Positions 1 through 6,142 of a DNA stretch of 11,158 bases are shown piece after piece (the stretch's first letter is position 1; each line of letters begins with the position of its first letter). Source of the DNA: an uncultured Prevotellaceae bacterium (GTDB lineage: Bacteria > Bacteroidota > Bacteroidia > Bacteroidales > Bacteroidaceae); NCBI GenBank assembly GCA_937900485.1, contig CALCEL010000108.1:1-11158 (forward strand), written 5' to 3'. Both the position numbers and the translations under genes were made by a program. The notes beneath the pieces are model-generated. The model was not told the DNA's origin. It made no database searches and was given only the letters and a program-made list of their open reading frames with translations.

Positions 1-911
1 ACCACTCCCCTATCGTTATCCTGGATAGCACCAGAGAGAATCTCTGAAGCGGAGGCAGAATAGCCGTCGACTAATATGACGATCTTATTTACTCCAATGT
101 TTCCTTTCTTAGAGAAAAAGTCATGACGGCCGACTGAACGTCCGTCGGTATAGACGATAAGCTCGTTATTATCAAACAGGTCATCAGCAATCTCAACCGC
201 TGTCTGCAGGTAACCACCACCATTGCCTTGAAGGTCGATGACTAAGTTCTTCATACCGCAAGATTGAAGATACTTGACAGCTTTGACGAACTCGTCATGT
301 GTTGTAGCTCCGAAATTGCTGATTCTCAGATAACCGTTCTCTGAATCTATCATGTAATAACCATCAACGGTAAGCACTGGAATCTTATCACGACAAACGA
401 CGAATGTACGAAGGTTTTTATCTCCTGAACGTAATACACCTAACTTGACCTTAGAACCTTTAGGACCACGGAGTCTTCTCATAATCTCTTTTTTAGACAT
501 CTTGACGCCGGCAATGGAGGTATCATTAACCTGTACAATCTTGTCGCCGGCGACGATACCTACTGATTCGGATGGTCCGCCTACAACAGGCTGAATGACT
601 ACAAGAGTGTCAGCATTGATATTATACTGTACGCCAATACCCTCAAAACTACCGGTCAGAGGCTCATTAAGCTCCGCCACATCCTTAGCTGAAGTGTAAG
701 TGGAATGAGGGTCAAGCTCTTTAACCATACCCTTGAGACCATCCTCTACGAGTTTACGACAGTCGACAGTATCAACGTATAAATTACTGATACTGTATAT
801 AGCCATCATAAACTTACGCATTTGGATTTCATCAAGCAAACCTGACTTCTGCTGAGAAAAAGAAGATAATGGCGTTAAAAGAAGATAAAAAATAAATAAA
901 ATTTGTTTCAT
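1..911 (-). CDS. S41 family C-terminal processing peptidase (partial, C-terminus beyond left edge)
   Basis: Serine protease of the CtpA/Prc (tail-specific protease) family, which cleaves proteins near their C-termini in the periplasm or at the cell surface. The first 303 residues are visible. A signal peptide (residues 1-19, hydrophobic core ILFIFYLLL) ends in SFS and is followed by Gln20. It has no lipobox Cys. Next comes the family helical segment with LDPHSTY (66-72). A PDZ domain follows at about 85-165, with FEGIGVQY at its start and GPSESVGIVAGDKIVQVND inside. The S41 core then carries LRISNF, DLQGNGGG and, at 281-290, VDGYSASASE, in which Ser287 (the Ser of SASE) is the expected nucleophile. 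The partner Lys normally lies about 25 residues further on and is outside the window. The ATG overlaps the coaD stop codon as ATGA, which fixes the start and suggests translational coupling. The family assignment is firm; the substrate is unknown. Confidence 0.95.
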   Translation of the reverse strand, partial: MKQILFIFYLLLTPLSSFSQQKSGLLDEIQMRKFMMAIYSISNLYVDTVDCRKLVEDGLKGMVKELDPHSTYTSAKDVAELNEPLTGSFEGIGVQYNINADTLVVIQPVVGGPSESVGIVAGDKIVQVNDTSIAGVKMSKKEIMRRLRGPKGSKVKLGVLRSGDKNLRTFVVCRDKIPVLTVDGYYMIDSENGYLRISNFGATTHDEFVKAVKYLQSCGMKNLVIDLQGNGGGYLQTAVEIADDLFDNNELIVYTDGRSVGRHDFFSKKGNIGVNKIVILVDGYSASASEILSGAIQDNDRGV

Positions 912-1348
912 CGTGGTAGGAATTGTGTTACATCTTTGCCATAACTTAGCAACTCTCGTACATTGCTTGAGCTGACACAAGACAGTTCAGGTTCAGTGAA
1001 TAACAATATAGTCTCTATACCAGTTAACCTGCGATTGACATCAGCTATGTTACGCTCATATTCGAAGTCGTGTAATGAACGTACACCTCTGACGAGGCAG
1101 TCCGCCTCAACCACCTTGGCGAAGTCGGTTGTCAAACCCTCATAGCTGAGAACTTTAACTCGTGGATTCTTAGAGTAAAGACGTTTTATGACACTCATTC
1201 TCTCATCGAGAGAGAACATACATTTCTTTCTGTAATTGACACCTATAGCTATTATAACCTCATCAGCTACACTGTCAAGTGTACGGTCAACAATAGATTG
1301 ATGTCCACGCGTAAACGGATCAAAAGAGCCGGCAAACAAAGCACGCAT
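908..1348 (-). CDS. coaD: Phosphopantetheine adenylyltransferase (CoaD)
   Basis: Transfers AMP from ATP to 4'-phosphopantetheine to give dephospho-CoA, the penultimate step of coenzyme A synthesis, in the cytoplasm. It is a nucleotidyltransferase-fold enzyme. Visible signatures are GSFDPFTRGH (7-16), whose His16 matches the ATP-phosphate-binding (T/S)xGH histidine. Next are NYRKKCMFSLDER (38-50) for pantetheine and nucleotide contacts, RGVRSLHDFEYERNIADVNR (87-106), and the C-terminal SSSNVREL (126-133). At 146 residues it is shorter than the roughly 160-residue E. coli enzyme: the chain stops straight after the conserved FLP and lacks the last helix. All active-site motifs are present, so it is probably functional. 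It lies 30 bp after parE, has no Shine-Dalgarno sequence (normal in Bacteroidetes), and its TGA overlaps the next ATG. Confidence 0.97.
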   Translation of the reverse strand: MRALFAGSFDPFTRGHQSIVDRTLDSVADEVIIAIGVNYRKKCMFSLDERMSVIKRLYSKNPRVKVLSYEGLTTDFAKVVEADCLVRGVRSLHDFEYERNIADVNRRLTGIETILLFTEPELSCVSSSNVRELLSYGKDVTQFLPR

Positions 1349-1378
1349 AATTATTCTGAATATATAGAATAGAAATTA

Positions 1379-3340
1379 TTAATCCATAGATACTGTATCC
1401 TCCTCTGGAACATCCTCCTCGATAACGAGGTTATTGATGATGAAATTCTGACGGTCCATAGTATTCTTACCCATATAATACTCGAGAAGTTCCTTGACCT
1501 GGTCTTTCTTTCTTAATGTCACTTCCTCAAGACGGATATCCTCACCGATAAAATTCTTGAACTCATCAGGAGATATCTCACCAAGTCCTTTGAATCGTGT
1601 GATCTCAGGATCAGGAGAGAGCATACGGATTGCCTCTTTTCTCTCTTCCTCACTGTAACAGTACAAGGTTACGAAGTCACTCTTATCATCCTTGGACTTG
1701 CCTAGCTTATCAATGAATTCTTTCTTGATACGCTTCCTTCTTTGTCTGACACGGAAGAGTGGAGTCTGGAGGATGAACACATGACCTTTCCTGATCAACT
1801 CAGGGAAGAACTGTAGGAAGAAGGTGATCATGAGGAGACGTATGTGCATTCCATCGACGTCGGCATCCGTCGCCACGATGACCTTATTGTAACGCAGACC
1901 TTCTATGCCATTCTCAATATTCAGTGCTGCCTGAAGAAGATTGAACTCCTCATTCTCGTAAACAACTTTCTTTGTCAATCCGAAAGAGTTGAGAGGCTTA
2001 CCGCGAAGGGAGAAGACCGCTTGTGTGTTCACATCCCTACTCTTTGTAATACTACCACTTGCTGAGTCACCCTCAGTGATGAAGATACAACTCTCCTCCT
2101 TTAAGTCACCCTTAGCATCGTTAAGGTGTACGCGACAGTCACGTAGTTTTCTATTATGCAGATTAGCTTTCTTGGCTCTCTCTCTCGCTAACTTAGTGAC
2201 TCCGGCTATTGCCTTTCTGTCACGCTCATTGTCTTTGATCTTCTGCTCAATAATCTCAGCAACATCAAGGTTCTTATGAAGGTAATTATCTACCTCAACC
2301 TTTATGAAATCTCCAACGAATTTATTGACGCTGATTCCCCCGTTTGGTTCCATGGTTAGAGAACCGAGCTTGATTTTAGTCTGTGACTCAAACTGTGGCT
2401 CCTGTATGTTGATGGCGATAGCGGCTACTATGCCATTACGGATATCACCGAGGTCATAATTTTTATTGAATAAATCCTTGATTGTTCGGGCAATATGTTC
2501 CTTGAAGGCACTCTGGTGTGTACCTCCTTGTATAGTATGCTGACCATTGACGAAAGAATGATATTCCTCACCATACTGTTGATTGGTATGGGTGAATGCA
2601 ATCTCTATGTCATCGCCTTTGAGATGAATGATGTCATACAAAGGTTGTGTATCCATGGTATCAATGAGTAAGTCCTTGAGACCATTTCTTGACATAATCT
2701 TACGCTGATTATAATATATCTCAAGGCCTGTGTTCAAATAGGTGTAGTTGCGGAGCAAGGTCTCAACAAACTCTGGCTGAAACTTGTAATTGATGAACAG
2801 AGTGTTGTCTGGCTCAAAAGCTATGAATGTACCATTGTCCTCTGTAGTTGGCTCAGTGACATCTGACTTCAAAACACCTTTCTCGAAAGTGGCTTTCCTG
2901 ACATGTCCGTCTCTGTAACTCCTTACCTCAAAATGACTGGAGAGGGCGTTGACAGCCTTGGCACCCACACCATTCAGTCCTACGGATTTCTTAAACGCCT
3001 TTGAGTCATACTTACCTCCAGTGTTCAGACGGGAAACGGCCTCGATAAGCTTACCCTGAGGAATGCCTCGACCATAATCCCTGACGGAAACTCGAAGGTT
3101 ATCCTCAATATCTATGTCAATACGCTTTCCTGCGTTCATCTTGAACTCATCGATGGAGTTGTCGATGATTTCCTTCAACAGCACGTATATACCATCCTCA
3201 GCATGTGAGCCATCTCCAAGACGACCAATGTACATTCCTGGTCGCACACGCACATGTTCCATATCGCTGAGGTGAATAATGTTATTATCATCATAATCTA
3301 CAGCTCCAGTTTGCTGAGAGCTGACTTCCAATTCATCCAT
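1379..3340 (-). CDS. parE: DNA topoisomerase IV subunit B (ParE), Bacteroidetes type
   Basis: ATPase and TOPRIM subunit of a type IIA topoisomerase that, with ParC, decatenates daughter chromosomes. At 653 residues it is full length (E. coli ParE is about 630). The GHKL ATPase motifs are EIIDN (57-61, catalytic Glu57 and Mg-binding Asn61), DYGRGIP (88-94) and the ATP lid GLNGVGAKAVNALS (121-134). The transducer domain carries the QTK loop (320-322, Lys322 contacting the gamma-phosphate). The TOPRIM domain has EGDSAS (423-428) and DADVDG (492-497), which bind Mg, and later RFKGLGEISPDEF (582-594). ParE rather than GyrB is chosen from the N-terminal pattern HLSDMEHVRVRPGMYIGRLG and the KEIIDNSIDEF segment, which match Bacteroidetes ParE as I know it; GyrB there starts LEGLEAVRKRPAMYIG. 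parC is not in the window. It starts 8 bp after the GNAT-like gene, so the two are probably co-transcribed. Confidence 0.92.
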   Translation of the reverse strand: MDELEVSSQQTGAVDYDDNNIIHLSDMEHVRVRPGMYIGRLGDGSHAEDGIYVLLKEIIDNSIDEFKMNAGKRIDIDIEDNLRVSVRDYGRGIPQGKLIEAVSRLNTGGKYDSKAFKKSVGLNGVGAKAVNALSSHFEVRSYRDGHVRKATFEKGVLKSDVTEPTTEDNGTFIAFEPDNTLFINYKFQPEFVETLLRNYTYLNTGLEIYYNQRKIMSRNGLKDLLIDTMDTQPLYDIIHLKGDDIEIAFTHTNQQYGEEYHSFVNGQHTIQGGTHQSAFKEHIARTIKDLFNKNYDLGDIRNGIVAAIAINIQEPQFESQTKIKLGSLTMEPNGGISVNKFVGDFIKVEVDNYLHKNLDVAEIIEQKIKDNERDRKAIAGVTKLARERAKKANLHNRKLRDCRVHLNDAKGDLKEESCIFITEGDSASGSITKSRDVNTQAVFSLRGKPLNSFGLTKKVVYENEEFNLLQAALNIENGIEGLRYNKVIVATDADVDGMHIRLLMITFFLQFFPELIRKGHVFILQTPLFRVRQRRKRIKKEFIDKLGKSKDDKSDFVTLYCYSEEERKEAIRMLSPDPEITRFKGLGEISPDEFKNFIGEDIRLEEVTLRKKDQVKELLEYYMGKNTMDRQNFIINNLVIEEDVPEEDTVSMD

Positions 3341-3348
3341 ATAGTAAT

Positions 3349-4476
3349 TTATATTTTTTTCTTATAACATCTTCTACGCTTGTGTATCTTTCTATCAAAA
3401 TAGACCCATTGCTGCTGAACCTTCTCGTTGGACTCTAACTCGGGATTAGACTCAACGTATTTGAATCCTTTCTTTTTTATCAATGGCAAAAGGTCATAGA
3501 AGAATAACGCATTCACTCCCTTACTCTGATACTCAGGAAGGACAGCTACCAAAAGCAGGTCAAGGGTATCAGAATGAGAGAACTTCAAAGCCTTAAGCAA
3601 ATGCCACCATCCAAAAGGTAAAAGCTTTCCCTTGGCTGACTGCAGAGCACGTGAGAGTGACGGCATGGATATACCCACACCTATCAGTCGACCGTTTTCC
3701 TCAGTGATGATGGACAGTAAATCAAGATCCAGGATTGGCAGATACATGTCAACATACTGGTCAATCTGCTTAGGAGTGAGCTCACTATAACCAAACAGGT
3801 AACCGTACGCAGAGTTAATACACTGGAACATAGCCTGACCATAGTCTTTCTTGATTTTCTTCGCTGATGAGTACTTAACTATCTTAAGATTATACTTGTC
3901 CATTACAAGACGAGCAATACGACAAAGACGCTCAGGTATCTCATCTGGCACATTCATGAGAATCTCAATCCAGTCAACGGCTTTTTCCAAACCATATCTC
4001 TCTATGTGCGAAACGTAATATGGAAAGTTATAAATCGTAGCCATAGTGCTCATCTGATCGAAACCTTCAATCAATAAGCCCTCGGCATCAAAATCCGTGA
4101 AACCTAACGGTCCTTCGATATTGTCCATACCATACTCCCTACCCCACTTCACTACCGCATCTAATAATGCGGAAGAGACATCATAATCATCAATAAAGTC
4201 AATCCATCCGAAACGAACAGTATTAGAATTCCACTTCTCGTTAGCTCTACGATTTATTATACCAGCTACACGACCCACTATATCACCACCCTCATTATAT
4301 GCAAGAAAAAAAGCTGCCTCACAAAACTCCATAGCAGCATTCTTCTCTGTAAAAGTGTTAAGCATATCTTCGTAAAGGTCTGGTACAGAATAGGGATTAT
4401 CCTTATAAAGTTCGTAGTTAAACCTGATGAAACTCTTTAGTTCACTCTTTGTTTTAACTTTCTTTACCGTCACCAT
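3349..4476 (-). CDS. Two-domain GNAT-fold acetyltransferase-like protein
   Basis: A 375-residue soluble protein with no signal peptide or membrane segment. The N-terminal half (about 1-165) has a GNAT-like start (VKKVKTKSELKSFIRFNYEL) and a strand pair AAFFLAYNEGGDIVGRVAGI (54-73). The segment EGPLGFTDFDAEGLLIEGFD (121-140) recurs in a Bacteroidetes family usually labelled N-acetyltransferase. The C-terminal half (about 195-370) repeats the fold: IITEENGRLIGVGISMP (256-272), LLLVAVLPEYQSKGVNALFF (307-326), in which QSKGVNA sits where GNAT enzymes have the acetyl-CoA-binding Q/RxxGxG/A loop, and ESNPELESNEKVQQQW (342-357). The tail is very basic (KIHKRRRCYKKK). The acetyl-CoA loop is imperfect and the substrate is unknown. 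It is the first gene of the minus-strand block; the start lies just downstream of a TATATTTG promoter element. The GNAT fold is likely; enzymatic activity is inferred only. Confidence 0.75.
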   Translation of the reverse strand: MVTVKKVKTKSELKSFIRFNYELYKDNPYSVPDLYEDMLNTFTEKNAAMEFCEAAFFLAYNEGGDIVGRVAGIINRRANEKWNSNTVRFGWIDFIDDYDVSSALLDAVVKWGREYGMDNIEGPLGFTDFDAEGLLIEGFDQMSTMATIYNFPYYVSHIERYGLEKAVDWIEILMNVPDEIPERLCRIARLVMDKYNLKIVKYSSAKKIKKDYGQAMFQCINSAYGYLFGYSELTPKQIDQYVDMYLPILDLDLLSIITEENGRLIGVGISMPSLSRALQSAKGKLLPFGWWHLLKALKFSHSDTLDLLLVAVLPEYQSKGVNALFFYDLLPLIKKKGFKYVESNPELESNEKVQQQWVYFDRKIHKRRRCYKKKI

Positions 4477-4496
4477 TGTTTTAGACTAAATTTTCG

Positions 4497-4504
4497 CAAA
4501 TATA
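4497..4504 (-). promoter_or_regulatory. Candidate Bacteroidetes -7 promoter element for the minus-strand operon
   Basis: On the minus strand this reads TATATTTG, a perfect match to the Bacteroidetes -7 consensus TAnnTTTG. It lies 20 bp upstream of the GNAT-like gene start at 4476, giving a 5' leader of roughly 15 nt. The expected -33 region (about 4525-4528) reads ACAA on this strand instead of TTTG, so the promoter is one-sided and may be weak or need help. Confidence 0.5.
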
Positions 4505-4523
4505 CAACTTTTTTGATTTTTAG

Positions 4524-4555
4524 TTTGTTCAATAACTTATTATTAACTAATTTTG
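4524..4555 (+). promoter_or_regulatory. Bacteroidetes-type sigma-ABfr promoter for the OmpA gene
   Basis: TTTG at 4524-4527 (-33 element) and TAATTTTG at 4548-4555 (-7 element, matching TAnnTTTG) are separated by exactly 20 nt, as in the Bacteroidetes primary sigma factor consensus. Transcription would begin near 4560, leaving a leader of about 35 nt before the ATG at 4597. The -33 element overlaps the position where the divergent minus-strand promoter would need its own -33 box. Confidence 0.75.
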
Positions 4556-4596
4556 ACACCAAAATAAAATGGAAACACTAAAATCATTACTAAATT

Positions 4597-5688
4597 ATGC
4601 TTAATCTAAAAACCGCTATCACAGCTTCTTTACTGACATTGTGCGTTGTTAACACTAATGCACAAAACACAGTTCAGGAGGAAGAGGAAAGAGAACTGGG
4701 CTACAAGCCACAACCATATTACTTCATTCAGGTTCAAGCAGGAGCATCCACTCAATTCACGGATGTTAACGCATTCAAGATTTTACACCCAACATTCAGT
4801 GTCGCTGTCGGAGGAATGTTTTCACCTTCTTTCGGTGCGAGACTTCATTTCAACGGATTCAGACAAGGCGGCGGATTTAAGCAAGACGATGTTATCGCTA
4901 AGTACGGATACAACTACATCAACTCGAATGTTGACTTGATGCTGAATCTGTGCAATGTTTTCACAGATAAGAACTACTCAAAGTTCAACTTGTTCCTCCT
5001 CGGAGGTGTAGGACTTAACTACGCATGGAACAACGACGAGTTCGAGACTCTACAAAATACAAGCTGGACTAACGGCTATGATCTCAGCAACGCTTGGGGT
5101 GATAAGCAGAACACAAGAAATAGTCTGCTCGGACATAACCTGAGAGTAGGCGTGCTCGCAGACTACAATATCTCAAAGCATTTCAGTCTCGGTGTTGAGG
5201 TGGACCTCAACTCACTGGACGATAAGTTCAACTCTAAATATAATAACTCTGACGACTGGATGATTACTGCACAACTGTCTGGTACATACAAGTTCGGTTT
5301 CAAGAAGGCAGGCGCTAAAGCTAAAGAACCAGAGGACCTCAGACGTAAACCTAAAGGACCAATCTGGAGAAGACCACTGAGAGAGATTTTCTTCTATGAG
5401 ATCAGCGAGTCAGATCCTAATCATGAGGAGTCACTCAACAACATCATTTTGTGGCTTAACCACCACAAGGATAAGACGGTGACTGTTGAGGGTTACGCCG
5501 ACAAGGATACTGGAAATCCTGAACTCAATCAGAAATATTCTGAGGAAAGAGCTAACAAAGTTGCGGATCTCCTGAGAAATAAGGGTGTCAGCGATGACCA
5601 GATTAATATTAAGGCATACGGAGACACTGTACAGCCATTCAGTCAAAATGATAAGAACAGATGTGTCATAGTAACTTGTGACCTCTAA
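4597..5688 (+). CDS. OmpA family outer membrane beta-barrel protein with peptidoglycan-binding domain
   Basis: A 363-residue outer membrane protein that should anchor the outer membrane to peptidoglycan. The signal peptide at 1-22 (TAITASLLTLCVVNTNA) is followed by Gln23 and a short acidic stretch EEEERE. Residues about 40-235 alternate polar and aromatic or hydrophobic residues in strands typical of an 8-strand OmpA-like barrel (YYFIQVQAGA, FSVAVGGMF, FGARLHFNGF, NLFLLGGVGLNYAW, LRVGVLADYN, FSLGVEVDLN, AQLSGTYKFGF). A basic Pro-rich linker (240-260, RRKPKGPIWRRP) leads to the OmpA C-terminal domain (262-363). It contains VTVEGYADKDTG and NQKYSEERANKVADLL; Asp302 and Arg318 sit at the positions that bind the diaminopimelate of peptidoglycan in OmpA homologues. 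It is probably transcribed alone: its own promoter is upstream and a terminator follows 12 bp after the stop. It differs from classical OmpA by its short loops and Cys-containing C-terminus (NRCVIVTCDL). Confidence 0.9.
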   Translation: MLNLKTAITASLLTLCVVNTNAQNTVQEEEERELGYKPQPYYFIQVQAGASTQFTDVNAFKILHPTFSVAVGGMFSPSFGARLHFNGFRQGGGFKQDDVIAKYGYNYINSNVDLMLNLCNVFTDKNYSKFNLFLLGGVGLNYAWNNDEFETLQNTSWTNGYDLSNAWGDKQNTRNSLLGHNLRVGVLADYNISKHFSLGVEVDLNSLDDKFNSKYNNSDDWMITAQLSGTYKFGFKKAGAKAKEPEDLRRKPKGPIWRRPLREIFFYEISESDPNHEESLNNIILWLNHHKDKTVTVEGYADKDTGNPELNQKYSEERANKVADLLRNKGVSDDQINIKAYGDTVQPFSQNDKNRCVIVTCDL

Positions 5689-5700
5689 TCAATATAATAG

Positions 5701-5740
5701 AAATAGGATGATGTTGATGACACCATCCTATTTTTTTATT
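5701..5740 (+). terminator. Intrinsic terminator of the OmpA gene
   Basis: A perfect 10-bp stem pairs AAATAGGATG (5701-5710) with CATCCTATTT (5724-5733). After one A-C mismatch it can extend by three more pairs (TGT/ACA) around a TGATG loop. The right arm runs into a T tract (5731-5737). It starts 12 bp after the stop codon at 5688. Confidence 0.85.
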
Positions 5741-6142
5741 ATGGCAATAACGCAAAAGTTATGTGAGAACGCAAATAATTCATAACGTATGCAGACAGTT
5801 GAAAGAATTAGTACACTAAAAAATATAATTGTACTAATGACACTTAAAAAGTATGTTAATAAGAATAAAATGTAAAATCTCAGATAAAATATAGGTAGAT
5901 TAAGATAAAAAAGAAAGATTTATTTGTTTTTTATTTTTTTATTTTTTTAGTTTGCATTTTGATGAGTAGAGAATAGTGTACTTAGACTACACCAAAACAA
6001 ATCTATATTTATTTACTTAAACCTTAACTATAATCAAAACAAGAAATAATCCAAAAGAGTAATTTTATACCATTGAATAATCAATAATTTGATACAAATA
6101 AAATACAAAATATTTTTTTAACTAATCTAAATTTTAACCGTA
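5741..6142. other. AT-rich intergenic region with inverted repeats, no gene
   Basis: About 400 bp without a convincing gene. It holds AACGCAAA twice (5749-5756 and 5768-5775, 19 bp apart), and ATAAC (5747-5751) facing GTTAT (5758-5762). A 9-bp perfect inverted repeat ATTAGTACA/TGTACTAAT lies at 5807-5815 and 5830-5838. AGTACACTA (5810-5818) recurs inverted as TAGTGTACT (5974-5982). GTGTA/TACAC lies at 5976-5980 and 5988-5992. A T-rich tract spans 5923-5948 inside the candidate promoter. The last 150 bp before the ATG at 6143 are A-rich and without a Shine-Dalgarno sequence. The repeats could be operators or weak leader structures; no regulator is encoded next to them. Confidence 0.6.
5923..5954 (+). 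promoter_or_regulatory. Candidate promoter of the 1194-residue secreted protein gene
   Basis: TTTG (5923-5926) lies 20 nt upstream of TTAGTTTG (5947-5954), which differs from the -7 consensus TAnnTTTG at one position. The spacer is almost pure T with single A residues. If used, transcription starts near 5960 and the leader is about 180 nt long. No better-placed TAnnTTTG was found closer to the ATG at 6143. Confidence 0.4.

Noticed and set aside
1989..2279. Open frame of 96 codons on the plus strand inside parE
   Set aside because: It lies entirely opposite the conserved ParE TOPRIM and linker region; the Ser/Leu/Arg-rich translation is typical of an antisense shadow.
5923..5948. T-rich run considered as a terminator tail
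   Set aside because: No stable GC-containing stem precedes it, and its place between a TTTG and a TAnnTTTG-like box fits a promoter spacer better.
5741..6142. Search for a riboswitch, small RNA or tRNA in the long leader of the first secreted gene
   Set aside because: The region is mostly A/T with only short inverted repeats; no tRNA arms or recognisable riboswitch core were seen.
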